A DNA stretch of 64,000 nucleotides from Nocardia sienata NBRC 100364. Its GTDB lineage: Bacteria; Actinomycetota; Actinomycetes; Mycobacteriales; Mycobacteriaceae. Within the stretch, counting starts at the first letter, position 1. Each line of letters starts with the position of its first letter. Both the position numbers and the translations under genes were made by a program. Under the pieces are notes generated by a model, which worked only from the letters and a program-made list of their open reading frames with translations, searched no databases and was not told where the DNA came from. Positions 1-7,741 of the stretch are shown here, in pieces. The DNA lies in the NCBI RefSeq assembly GCF_001613205.1, contig NZ_BDBX01000021.1, forward strand, positions 186,001 through 250,000, in the 5' to 3' direction.

Positions 1-827
1 GGGCGGTCCTGCAGCGGCCGGACCAGGTCGTCGGCGGCGTCCTGCAACGCGAAGACATCGCAGCCGTGCTTCCAGCCCAGCACATCGGCGACCGCCACGA
101 ACGCTTCGATCGGAGTGTTGCCCGCACCCGCACCGTGACCGGCCAGCGAGGCGTCGACCCGGGTGACCCCGTTCTCCACGGCCACCACCGAATTCGCCAC
201 CGACAGCGACAGGTTCTCATGGGCGTGGATACCGAGTTCGGTCGCCGGGTCGAGGACATCGCGGTAGGCCAGGATGCGGTCACGCACACCGTTCATGGTG
301 AGGCGGCCACCGGAATCGGTGACATAGACGCAGTGCGCGCCATAGCTCTCCATGAGCTTGGCCTGCGCGGCCAACTGCGCCGGTTCGGCCATATGGCTCA
401 TCATCAGGAATCCGGAGACGTCCATCCCGATCTCCCGGGCGGTGGCGATGTGCTGGGCGGCGACATCGGCCTCCGTGCAATGGGTGGCCACCCGCACCGA
501 GCGCACACCCAGGCCCCAGGCCCGCCGCAGATCCTCGGCGGTTCCGACACCGGGCAGCAGCAGGCTGGTCAGCCGCGCGTTCTTCAGGTTCGCGGCGGCG
601 GCCTCGAGCCAGGTCCAGTCGCTGTGCGACCCGGGTCCGTAGTTCACCGAACCGCCGGCCAGACCGTCCCCGTGCGCGACCTCGATGGCGTCGACACCGG
701 CGGCGTCGAGCGCGGCCACGATCTTGCCGACGTTCTCCGGGGTGATCCGGTGCCGGATGGCGTGCATACCGTCGCGCAGGGTCACGTCCTGGACGAAAAC
801 GGTCGGCACGGCGTCGGGCTCGCTCAT
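1..827 (-). CDS. dmpG: 4-hydroxy-2-oxovalerate aldolase (3' end beyond window)
   Basis: Reading the minus strand from the ATG at 827 gives an uninterrupted frame to the window edge. The protein begins [20 protein letters not shown] and continues with motifs of the HMGL-like/DmpG aldolase family: the metal- and substrate-binding TLRDGMHA near residue 16, an EVAHGDGL segment near 48, and [12 protein letters not shown] near 200. The enzyme splits 4-hydroxy-2-oxovalerate into pyruvate and acetaldehyde, and in this family it forms a channelling complex with the acylating acetaldehyde dehydrogenase. Its start overlaps the stop of that dehydrogenase by 4 bases (ATGA), which implies translational coupling in one operon. 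About 275 codons are visible, so the C-terminal DmpG domain is cut. Family members also occur in steroid (HsaF) and biphenyl (BphI) pathways, and the substrate pathway cannot be told from here. Confidence 0.93.
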   Translation of the reverse strand, partial: MSEPDAVPTVFVQDVTLRDGMHAIRHRITPENVGKIVAALDAAGVDAIEVAHGDGLAGGSVNYGPGSHSDWTWLEAAAANLKNARLTSLLLPGVGTAEDLRRAWGLGVRSVRVATHCTEADVAAQHIATAREIGMDVSGFLMMSHMAEPAQLAAQAKLMESYGAHCVYVTDSGGRLTMNGVRDRILAYRDVLDPATELGIHAHENLSLSVANSVVAVENGVTRVDASLAGHGAGAGNTPIEAFVAVADVLGWKHGCDVFALQDAADDLVRPLQDR

Positions 828-1795
828 CGGGCACCTTCTTTCTGCTGGGTGTTCTGCGCGATCCGCTCGGCGACCTGCAGTCCGGCCGAGGTCATGATGT
901 CGAGGTTGCCGGCGTAGGCGGGCAGGTAGTGGGCCGCGCCCTCGACCTCGAGGAACACCGACACCCGATGGGTCGGGAACGAGTCGTTGTCCTTGGCGAG
1001 CAGGGTGTGCACCGGCTGGTCCGAGGGGATCGCGTCGATCTGCACCTCCTGCTTGAGCCGGTAGCCGGGCACGTAGGCCGCCACATCGTCGACCATCTTC
1101 GCCACCGAGGCCTTGATCTGCTCGTGCGAATCGGCGTCGGGGGCGGTCACCAGGCAGAAGACCGTATCGCGCATGATCAGCGGCGGTTCGGCCGGATTCA
1201 GGATGATCACCGCTTTGCCGCGTTCCGCGCCGCCCACGGTTTCGATGGCGTGCGCGGTGGTCTCGGTGAACTCGTCGATATTGGCGCGGGTGCCCGGCCC
1301 GGCGGATTTCGAGGCGATGGAGGCCACGATCTCGGCGTAGGCCACCGGCACCACCCGGGAGACCGCGGCCACGATCGGGATGGTCGCCTGACCACCACAG
1401 GTCACCATGTTCACGTTCGGCGCGTCGAGGTGTTCTTCGAGGTTCACCGGCGGCACCACGAACGGCCCGATGGCGGCGGGGGTCAGATCGATGAGGCGTT
1501 TACCCAGCGGCGCGAGCCGTTCGTGGTTCTGCTTGTGCGCCTTGGCCGAGGTGGCGTCGAAGACGATCTCGATCTCGTCGAAGTTCGGCAGCGCGATCAG
1601 GCCCTCCACCCCTTCGTGAGTGGTGGGCACCTTCAACCGGGCGGCCCGGGCGAGCCCGTCGGACTCCGGGTCGATACCGACCATGGCGCCCATTTCCAGG
1701 AACCGGGAATGGCGCAGCACTTTGATCATCAGGTCGGTGCCGATATTGCCCGATCCGATGATCGCGACCTTGGTGCGCGTGTTGTTGTCACTCAC
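824..1795 (-). CDS. Acetaldehyde dehydrogenase (acylating)
   Basis: 323-residue protein of the DmpF/BphJ/HsaG/MhpF family, usual length about 300-320. An N-terminal Rossmann motif ([13 protein letters not shown], residues 10-22) binds NAD. The segment [14 protein letters not shown] near residue 130 carries the catalytic cysteine found in family members. It oxidises acetaldehyde, handed over by the aldolase, to acetyl-CoA. It sits between the hydratase and the aldolase with 4-base ATGA overlaps on both sides, the classic lower meta-cleavage order: hydratase, dehydrogenase, aldolase. The start at 1795 is supported by the overlap with the hydratase stop. Confidence 0.95.
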   Translation of the reverse strand: MSDNNTRTKVAIIGSGNIGTDLMIKVLRHSRFLEMGAMVGIDPESDGLARAARLKVPTTHEGVEGLIALPNFDEIEIVFDATSAKAHKQNHERLAPLGKRLIDLTPAAIGPFVVPPVNLEEHLDAPNVNMVTCGGQATIPIVAAVSRVVPVAYAEIVASIASKSAGPGTRANIDEFTETTAHAIETVGGAERGKAVIILNPAEPPLIMRDTVFCLVTAPDADSHEQIKASVAKMVDDVAAYVPGYRLKQEVQIDAIPSDQPVHTLLAKDNDSFPTHRVSVFLEVEGAAHYLPAYAGNLDIMTSAGLQVAERIAQNTQQKEGAR

Positions 1796-2640
1796 TGGGA
1801 GACCTCCGAAGCGGTGGTGAACGAAGCCGTGACCGTCCCGAGGCCGGAGATGGCGGCGGTGACGGTGGCGCCCGGGTGCAGCGGCCGCATCGGACCGAGC
1901 GCGCCGGAGAGGATCACCTGTCCCGCCCGCAGCGGCTCACCGAAGGTGCGGGCCTGCTGCGCGAGCCAGGACAGGGCGTTGAGCGGGTCGCCGAGGCAGG
2001 CGGCGCCGTTACCGGTGGACACTTCTTCCCCGTCGATGCGCATGCTCATGGCGACGTCGACCGGCTCGAAGTCGTCCAGGGTCCGGCGCTCGGTGCCGAG
2101 TACGTAGAGACCGCTCGAGGCATTGTCGGCGACGGTGTCGGCGAAGGAGATGTTCCAGTCGGTGATGCGGCTGTCCACGATCTCCAGCGCGGCCACCGCC
2201 TCGGCCACCGCCGCGCGGCACTGGTCGATATCGAGCGGCCCCTCGGCGAGGTCTTCGCCCAGGATGAACGCGATCTCGGCCTCGGCCCGCGGCTGCAGGA
2301 GCCGGTCGATCGGGATCACATCACCGTCCGAGTACGCCATATCGGAGAACAGGACACCGAAATCGGGCTGGTCCACACCCAACTGCTGCTGCACGGCCTG
2401 CGAGGTGGCGCCGATCTTGCGGCCGACCACCGTGACCTCCGGGGAGACCCGGGCGGCATTGAACCGCTCCTGGATCCGGTAGGCGGTGGCGACATCGTCC
2501 GGGCTTATCAACCCGTCCCGCAGCGGGGCACAGGTCCGGCGCGTCTCCGCGGCGGTGATCAGGCGAAGCGCTGCACGGGCGACGATCGACTCGTCGACAC
2601 CGGGCCCGCTGTCGCTGATGCTGTCGACAGTGGTGGCCAC
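1792..2640 (-). CDS. 2-keto-4-pentenoate (2-hydroxypenta-2,4-dienoate) hydratase
   Basis: The protein matches the MhpD/HsaE/BphH hydratase family (fumarylacetoacetase-like fold). It has [32 protein letters not shown] with the metal-binding acidic residues, [11 protein letters not shown], and a conserved C-terminal [12 protein letters not shown]. It hydrates 2-hydroxypentadienoate to 4-hydroxy-2-oxovalerate, the substrate of the aldolase two genes on. A GTG at 2640 follows GGAGG by five bases and is preferred. An in-frame GTG at 2685 would add 15 residues that look unlike the family. First gene of the operon, divergent from the IclR regulator; the intervening palindrome at 2712-2730 probably controls it. 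Confidence 0.9.
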   Translation of the reverse strand: MATTVDSISDSGPGVDESIVARAALRLITAAETRRTCAPLRDGLISPDDVATAYRIQERFNAARVSPEVTVVGRKIGATSQAVQQQLGVDQPDFGVLFSDMAYSDGDVIPIDRLLQPRAEAEIAFILGEDLAEGPLDIDQCRAAVAEAVAALEIVDSRITDWNISFADTVADNASSGLYVLGTERRTLDDFEPVDVAMSMRIDGEEVSTGNGAACLGDPLNALSWLAQQARTFGEPLRAGQVILSGALGPMRPLHPGATVTAAISGLGTVTASFTTASEVSQ

Positions 2641-2711
2641 CACGACCTCCGTTCTCCTCTTCGTCGGGGTCTGCTCAGTGCACACCCTCGGAGCGGCTCT
2701 GAACAGTAATG

Positions 2712-2730
2712 TGGTCCACTGACTGGACCA
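2712..2730. promoter_or_regulatory. Probable IclR operator palindrome
   Basis: TGGTCCA-CTGAC-TGGACCA is a perfect 7-base inverted repeat with a 5-base centre. It lies between the divergent hydratase operon and the IclR gene and upstream of the preferred IclR start at 2751. The position suits autoregulation and control of the catabolic operon. Binding by this IclR protein is inferred. Confidence 0.65.
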
Positions 2731-2750
2731 GCCTCACCAGAAGGGCCGCC

Positions 2751-3518
2751 ATGCCGGATCACCACCTCGACCAGCGTTCCGTCCTGGGCCGGGCACTGCT
2801 GATCCTGGAGGCGTTCGGGGTGGAGGATCAGGCCGTCGGACTATCCGAACTGACCCGCCGCACCGGGCTGCCGAAGGCCACCGTGCACCGGATGTGCCGA
2901 GACCTGGTGACCGCGCGCCTGCTGAATTCGTCATCCGAGGGTTACCGGCTCGGGCGCGGACTGTTCGAACTGGGCATGCGAGCGGCCACCGAGCGCACGC
3001 TGCTCGAGGTCGCCGTCCCGTTCCTCCAGGACCTGTTCGCCCGAACCCGCGAAACCGTGCACTTCGGCGTGCGCGACGGCGACGAGGTCGTCTACATCAG
3101 CAAGATCGGCGGCCACCGGCAGGCCCGCGCCCCGTCCCGGATCGGCGGGCGGATGCCGCTGTACTGCACCGCGATCGGCAAGGCGCTGCTCGCCCACTCC
3201 GGCCCCGAGACCATCGACCGAATCCTCGCCGGACCGCTGACCCGACGCACTCCGCGCACCGTGGTCGCACCCGGCCTGCTGCGGGTACAGCTCGCGCAGA
3301 TCGCCGAACGCGGCGTGGCCTTCGAGCACGAGGAGTCCGCACCCGGCATCGTCTGCGTGGCGGCCCCCGTGCTCAGCTCCGACGATCGGCCGCTGGCGGC
3401 GATCTCGGTGACCGGTCCGGTCACCCGGTTCCACCCCGAAGCCCATGCGGCATCGGTGCAGGCCGCCGCCGCGGGGGTGGCGTCCATCCTCGCCCGGCGG
3501 GCGCAGTACCAGCCGTGA
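2751..3518 (+). CDS. IclR-family transcriptional regulator
   Basis: A 255-residue regulator with an N-terminal winged helix-turn-helix (LSELTRRTGLPKATVHRMCR, about residues 29-48) and a C-terminal IclR effector domain (HFGVRDGDEVVYISKI, MPLYCTAIGKALLA, and GIVCVAAPVL with AISVTGP). The length is typical. The ATG at 2751 is preferred because AGAAGG lies 8 bases upstream and the protein then begins just before the HTH domain. The in-frame ATG at 2709 would place coding sequence over the palindrome. It is divergent from the hydratase/dehydrogenase/aldolase operon and is probably its regulator, with an aromatic-type acid as the likely effector (inference from the family). Confidence 0.93.
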   Translation: MPDHHLDQRSVLGRALLILEAFGVEDQAVGLSELTRRTGLPKATVHRMCRDLVTARLLNSSSEGYRLGRGLFELGMRAATERTLLEVAVPFLQDLFARTRETVHFGVRDGDEVVYISKIGGHRQARAPSRIGGRMPLYCTAIGKALLAHSGPETIDRILAGPLTRRTPRTVVAPGLLRVQLAQIAERGVAFEHEESAPGIVCVAAPVLSSDDRPLAAISVTGPVTRFHPEAHAASVQAAAAGVASILARRAQYQP

Positions 3519-3559
3519 ACGCGGCACGCTGTCACCTACAGCGGCCGAACACCAACGCG

Positions 3560-4189
3560 TTACGTGGGGTCACCGCCCGGTTTCACCGCGAGAACCTGCA
3601 CTGTCGCACTGGGACCGTGGTGGAACGCCCCCTCGGCGATATCGCGGTCGACCTCTCGGCAGTGCTCCAGCCGTAGCCCGGTCAGATCGCGGCGGAACTC
3701 CTCCGGCGTCGGCATCCCGTCCGCGACCGGCGGCCCTCCGACCCCGGGCCGGTCCAGGTGGCGTGGCGTATAGGCCTCGAGCACGAATACACCGCCCGGC
3801 CGCAGCGCCCGCACACACGCCGCGTGCACTCCGGGCCGCAGCGCCGACGGCAGATGCCCCCAGATGGAGACGATCCCCGACCACTGCGCTTCGCCCATAT
3901 CGAACTCGGTGATATCGGCGACCACGGTCGCTATCTCCACCCCATGTCGCGCGGCCAGGTCCCGGGCGTTCGCCAGCCCCACTTCCGAGAGGTCCACAGC
4001 GGTCACGGAGTATCCGCGACCGGCCAGGTACACCGCGTTGCGCCCTTCCCCCTCTGCCAGACACAACACCGGTCCGCCCGGTATCCGATCGGCCACTTCC
4101 CGCAGATAGTCGTTGGGTTCGGTGCCGTAGGAGGTGAACGGCTGCGCATACCGCTCGTTCCACATCTCGGCCGCACCGGGCATCGTCAT
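3560..4189 (-). CDS. SAM-dependent class I methyltransferase (TehB-like)
   Basis: About 209 residues. Motif I is LCLAEGEGRNAVYLAGRG, followed by YSVTAVDLSEVGL (the acidic residue binding the SAM ribose), VVADITEF, and a post-motif ALRPGGVFVLEAYTPR. This pattern matches the TehB/thiopurine-type methyltransferases often seen in actinomycetes, whose substrates are rarely known. The ATG at 4189 follows AGGAG by five bases; a longer frame to 4234 has no ribosome-binding site. It is divergent from a MerR regulator 57 bases away, so MerR control of this gene is likely. It ends 41 bases from the convergent IclR gene. Confidence 0.85.
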   Translation of the reverse strand: MTMPGAAEMWNERYAQPFTSYGTEPNDYLREVADRIPGGPVLCLAEGEGRNAVYLAGRGYSVTAVDLSEVGLANARDLAARHGVEIATVVADITEFDMGEAQWSGIVSIWGHLPSALRPGVHAACVRALRPGGVFVLEAYTPRHLDRPGVGGPPVADGMPTPEEFRRDLTGLRLEHCREVDRDIAEGAFHHGPSATVQVLAVKPGGDPT

Positions 4190-4246
4190 CGTCGCTCCTG
4201 GGTCTCGTGCTTGACGTCCGAACCCAGACTGCAAGTTAATGTGAAC

Positions 4247-4690
4247 ATGAAGTCAACCCCCGACGCCGTGGAGTCGATACCCGAACGGCCCGACGCCACC
4301 TACTCCATCGGCGAACTGGCCGCCCGGTTCGGCCTCGCCACCCATGTCCTGCGCCACTGGGAGAGCGTCGGCCTGCTCACCCCCGCCACCAGAGTCAGCG
4401 GTCGCCGCCGCTACACGCAGTCACATTTCGCCCGGGTGGCGTTGATCCTGCACAGCAAGCAGGTCGGCCTGGGCCTGGTCCGCACCCGAGAACTGCTCGA
4501 CGCCTGCGACGGCCCCGGCCGGCGCCGCGTCCTGCGATCCCATCTGGACGAACTCGACGCACAGCTCACCAGAATCCAGACCTCGAAGAACCTGATCAAC
4601 CACGTACTCACTTGCCGTTACGAGGATTTCACCGAATGCCCGCGTTTCCGGGCCGAGATCGCCGCGGCCGCCGGGATCGACCACGGATAG
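4247..4690 (+). CDS. MerR-family transcriptional regulator
   Basis: 147 residues. The N-terminal MerR domain starts YSIGELAARFGLATHVLRHW and continues ESVGLLTPATRVSGRRRYT, the family's HTH plus wing. A coiled dimerisation helix follows (HLDELDAQLTRIQ). The C-terminal part is short, with two cysteines (LTCRYEDFTECPRF) that could sense metal or redox, though no known sensor signature is complete. The ATG at 4247 is close to a plausible promoter (TTGACG at 4211, TAATGT at 4237) whose 20-base spacer is long, as MerR-activated promoters are. It is divergent from the methyltransferase, the probable target. Confidence 0.88.
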   Translation: MKSTPDAVESIPERPDATYSIGELAARFGLATHVLRHWESVGLLTPATRVSGRRRYTQSHFARVALILHSKQVGLGLVRTRELLDACDGPGRRRVLRSHLDELDAQLTRIQTSKNLINHVLTCRYEDFTECPRFRAEIAAAAGIDHG

Positions 4691-4753
4691 CGGAGCGTCG
4701 GATTGCGAGCGGCGGCCTACCACGCATACGCACGATCCTCGCCGACAGCAATC

Positions 4754-4782
4754 CCTCAGCATAGCTATTGGCTATGCTGAGG
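4754..4782. promoter_or_regulatory. 12-base inverted repeat upstream of P450
   Basis: CCTCAGCATAGC-TATTG-GCTATGCTGAGG is a perfect inverted repeat ending 22 bases before the P450 start codon and before its GGAGG ribosome-binding site. It is either an operator in the P450 leader or a terminator for the MerR gene. There is no T-run after it. The AT-rich arms and position favour an operator. Confidence 0.6.
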
Positions 4783-4804
4783 ACAGGCCGAGAGCGGAGG
4801 TGAC

Positions 4805-6088
4805 ATGTCGACTCGCGTGTGGACCCGTTGGTTGTTCCTGCACGGCCTGGCACGGGCGTATCTGCGTGTGTCGGCGCGCCGGGGCGACCCCCTCGCACAG
4901 ATCGCTTTCGGCCAGGACCGTTTGCTCGGCGCGTCGCCGTTCATCGAGGAGATCCGACGGCGGGGCCGTCTGCCCATGCTGTCGGGAGCGTACGTCACCA
5001 CAGACTACGAACTGTGTCGTCTCATCCTACGAGACAAGCGCTTCGGCACGATCACGCCCGACCATCCCGCCATTCCGAAGCCGGTCCGCTGGGTGCTCGC
5101 CAAGACAGATCAGGAACTCCCCAACCTCACAGAACCACCCTCGATGCTGGCGACCGATCCGCCGGACCACACCCGGTACCGACGCCTGGTCGGGCACGCG
5201 TTCAGTCCGGGGGCGATCGGCAAACTGGAGCAACGGACCGTTGAAGTAACCGATGACCTGATCGAGCGCTTGGCCTCGAAACCGCGCCCCGATCTGGTCG
5301 AGGACTTCGCCACACAGGTGCCCGTCGCGATCATCGCCGGGATCCTCGGACTTCCCCCCGAGATGCATTCGACCATGCTGAAGTGGGGCCTCAACAGCGC
5401 GCCGCTGGTGGACCGAGCCCTGCCCTGGACCATGTATCGCCAGGCCACCAAGGAACTGGCGGAGGTCAAGCAGTACTTCGAACAGCGCATCGACCGGCTC
5501 GACGCCGAACCGGCCGACGGCCTGCTCACGGTGCTGGTGACAAGTGGCGAACTCACCCGCCGCGAACAGATAGCCAACGCCGCCCTGCTGCTGGACGCCG
5601 GATTTCTGACGACCGTGAACATGCTGGGCAACGGAATCGCACTGTTGACCAGCCATCGGGATCAACTGGAATTGCTGATGGCGCAACCGGACCTGTGGCC
5701 GGCCGCGATCGAGGAGATCCTGCGCTACGACTGCCCGGTGCGGATCACCGGCCGGGTAGCCAACTGTGATGTCGACATCGCCGATCAGCACGTCAGGCGC
5801 GGTTCCCTGGTCCTACTGGCATTGGCGGGCGCGAACTACGACCCCGGCGTCTTCCCCGATCCCGAAAGATTCGACGTGACCAGGGCCAACGCCTCGGATC
5901 ATCTCGCGTTCAGCAGTGGGATACACGGTTGCCTGGGGTATCGGCTGGCCCGTATGGAAGGCATCATCGCCCTGCGCACCCTCTTCGAGCGATATCCGGA
6001 TCTGCGCTTGGACGGCCCGCCGATCCCCCGTCGCCTGGTGAACCTGCACGCCTACCGCTCCATGCCCGCCAAACTCACTGCGGACTAG
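4805..6088 (+). CDS. Cytochrome P450 (bacterial soluble class)
   Basis: 427 residues. The haem-binding loop FSSGIHGCLGYRLAR supplies the thiolate cysteine near residue 380. The K-helix EEILRYDCPVRI contains the ExxR pair, and MLATDPPDHTRYRRLVGHAF is the C-helix typical of actinomycete P450s. The I-helix reads LLLDAGFLTTVNML: the AGxxTT frame is kept, but the acidic residue usual before the threonine is leucine, so proton delivery may differ. GGAGG lies four bases before the ATG. It is the left-hand gene of a P450/condensation/ACP/ligase group and probably oxidises an acyl group, perhaps while ACP-bound; the redox partner is not in the window. Confidence 0.93.
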   Translation: MSTRVWTRWLFLHGLARAYLRVSARRGDPLAQIAFGQDRLLGASPFIEEIRRRGRLPMLSGAYVTTDYELCRLILRDKRFGTITPDHPAIPKPVRWVLAKTDQELPNLTEPPSMLATDPPDHTRYRRLVGHAFSPGAIGKLEQRTVEVTDDLIERLASKPRPDLVEDFATQVPVAIIAGILGLPPEMHSTMLKWGLNSAPLVDRALPWTMYRQATKELAEVKQYFEQRIDRLDAEPADGLLTVLVTSGELTRREQIANAALLLDAGFLTTVNMLGNGIALLTSHRDQLELLMAQPDLWPAAIEEILRYDCPVRITGRVANCDVDIADQHVRRGSLVLLALAGANYDPGVFPDPERFDVTRANASDHLAFSSGIHGCLGYRLARMEGIIALRTLFERYPDLRLDGPPIPRRLVNLHAYRSMPAKLTAD

Positions 6089-6124
6089 CCGGGCAAGCCG
6101 GGTGCTGCGAACGGTGCGGCATCC

Positions 6125-7405
6125 TCATCCGGCACTTTCGAGCCGTGCCACCGCATCATCGGTCAGCCACCGTACCTCGTCATCGCTCATCGCCGTCGCC
6201 GCGTACGCGACGCTCAGATCGAGGCCACCGTGCCACTTGTTGGCGATCACGAACAATGACGGGCCGAACATATCGAGGGAAACGCCCCTGGTGATGTCCT
6301 CGAGCGCGTAGCCACCGTAGCCGGCCCGAAGGCCGGACTCGCCTACCGTGGTGACACCGAGTCCGTCCAAACGCCGGTTGTTCCGGACCGTCGGGCGGAC
6401 CTCGCGCCGATACACTTTCCAATCCGGGAACTCCATGATCGAGGCGGAGTCCCCGTCCTTGGCCATCGTGGCGATCAGCTTGAACGAAGCGTCCCGGGCG
6501 GTCGCCCAGAAGTCATCGGTTATCCGATGCTCGGTACGCAGGATGTCGGCGTAGCAACCGCAGGTCTCGTCCGGCAGCGCCAGTTCACCGAAGCGCCGGA
6601 GGTCGACCGTGGACAACACGGTCATGGTGTCGAGCCGGTACCGCCGGCGGATGGCGAGCAGGAAGGCCGCCGTTATCGCACCGTGCAGTGTCGTCCTGTT
6701 GGCTTTGATGGCATCCTCGAGCGTTGCGGTGACGGCGGGTTCGAGGCGACGCGCCAGAACTCGCGATTCCTCCTTGGGATCGGGTACCTCCTGCTTGGGT
6801 AGCCGAATGGCTGGCGTATAGGTGGTCGTCCCGCTCTTGTCGGGCTTGTCGGCCGAACCGGCCTCGACCGGCGGTGGCAACGCGGTGTTCGGCGGCGGTT
6901 TCGATTGCGACCCGGCAGGATCGGCCAGGAATTCCAGAAGCTGGCGAGAGAGCATATTGGCGGAGTAGGCATCGAGCGTCGCGTGGTCGGCACACATGAC
7001 GATGTGGTTGAGGTCGGCGTCCGGTGACTGCCGCACAAGTGTTATCCGCAGGCGCGGATGGTTGCCCTTCGGAATCGGTGTGCGAATATCGGAGGCGAAA
7101 ACCTTGCGCCAAGCGTCCGGATCGGTGTCGTCGAGCACTCGGAACTGGATCTCCGTCGTGCCCTCGGTGTCGAACCAGGGCTGCCGATGGACGAACGGCG
7201 GCACCCCACGCCAGACAACCTTGCCGTAGCGGATATGAGCGCGAAGAATCGGATGCCGTCTCTGTAGCCAGGCGAGCGCCTGCTTCACCAGCGCCGGATC
7301 GAGGCGGCCGCGCACATGCAGCACCTGCACGGTGATCAGCCCACCACGAGCATGCAAATGGTTCAGCAGTTGTTCTTTTTGGCCCAGCGGGCGCGTTTCG
7401 GCCAA
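6125..7405 (-). CDS. Stand-alone condensation-domain / PapA-type acyltransferase
   Basis: About 427 residues resembling the chloramphenicol-acetyltransferase-like fold of NRPS condensation domains and Pap acyltransferases. The N-terminal half has LHVRGRLDPALVKQALAWLQ and RHPILRAHI. The active-site region is MCADHATLDAYSANML, where the usual HHxxxDG keeps the second His and the Asp, but the first His is Asp and the Gly is Ala. A proline-rich linker (about residues 190-240) joins the lobes. A TTG at 7405 with GGGAGG upstream is preferred; longer frames would run into the divergent ACP gene. The likely role is acyl transfer from a carrier protein to an alcohol or amine. Partner enzymes are the neighbouring ACP, ligase and P450; the acceptor is unknown. 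Confidence 0.8.
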   Translation of the reverse strand: MAETRPLGQKEQLLNHLHARGGLITVQVLHVRGRLDPALVKQALAWLQRRHPILRAHIRYGKVVWRGVPPFVHRQPWFDTEGTTEIQFRVLDDTDPDAWRKVFASDIRTPIPKGNHPRLRITLVRQSPDADLNHIVMCADHATLDAYSANMLSRQLLEFLADPAGSQSKPPPNTALPPPVEAGSADKPDKSGTTTYTPAIRLPKQEVPDPKEESRVLARRLEPAVTATLEDAIKANRTTLHGAITAAFLLAIRRRYRLDTMTVLSTVDLRRFGELALPDETCGCYADILRTEHRITDDFWATARDASFKLIATMAKDGDSASIMEFPDWKVYRREVRPTVRNNRRLDGLGVTTVGESGLRAGYGGYALEDITRGVSLDMFGPSLFVIANKWHGGLDLSVAYAATAMSDDEVRWLTDDAVARLESAG

Positions 7406-7486
7406 GCCGCCGCCCTCCCATCTTTTCGCGTGTTCCGGGTCGCGATGAAATTGGTTAGTATGTTGACGACGTAAGGGGCTGGTGTG

Positions 7487-7741
7487 ATGAACGATATCGA
7501 ACAACCGATAATCGAGTATATCTCCGCCATGGTGGCCGAAACCGGCAATTCGCCGATCGTTCGTGAAACCCCGTTGCTCGAGTCGGGGTTATTGGACTCG
7601 ATCAAACTGGTAAGACTGGTGCAGTTCCTCGAGAAACAATTCGATATCGACATCCCGGAGACGGAGATACAGGCGGAGCTGTTCGAATCGCCCGCGAAAA
7701 TAGCAACCTATGTCTCGCAGCGCGCGACTCAGCCCGCCTGA
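7487..7741 (+). CDS. Stand-alone acyl carrier protein
   Basis: 84 residues, acidic and helical, with the phosphopantetheine attachment serine in ESGLLDSIKLVRLVQFLEKQ (Ser about residue 37) and a helix III region (FDIDIPETEIQAELFESPAK). The Asp-Ser pair and the length are typical of free carrier proteins that work with adenylating enzymes. AAGGGG lies 8 bases before the ATG at 7487; a GTG at 7484 is also possible. It is divergent from the condensation-type gene and its last 13 bases overlap the convergent ligase gene. Base composition is less GC-rich than the neighbouring catabolic genes. It probably carries the acyl group activated by the ligase. Confidence 0.88.
   Translation: MNDIEQPIIEYISAMVAETGNSPIVRETPLLESGLLDSIKLVRLVQFLEKQFDIDIPETEIQAELFESPAKIATYVSQRATQPA

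Noticed and set aside
2709..2750. Upstream ATG for the IclR gene
   Set aside because: Would translate through the operator palindrome and lacks a ribosome-binding site; the ATG at 2751 has one.
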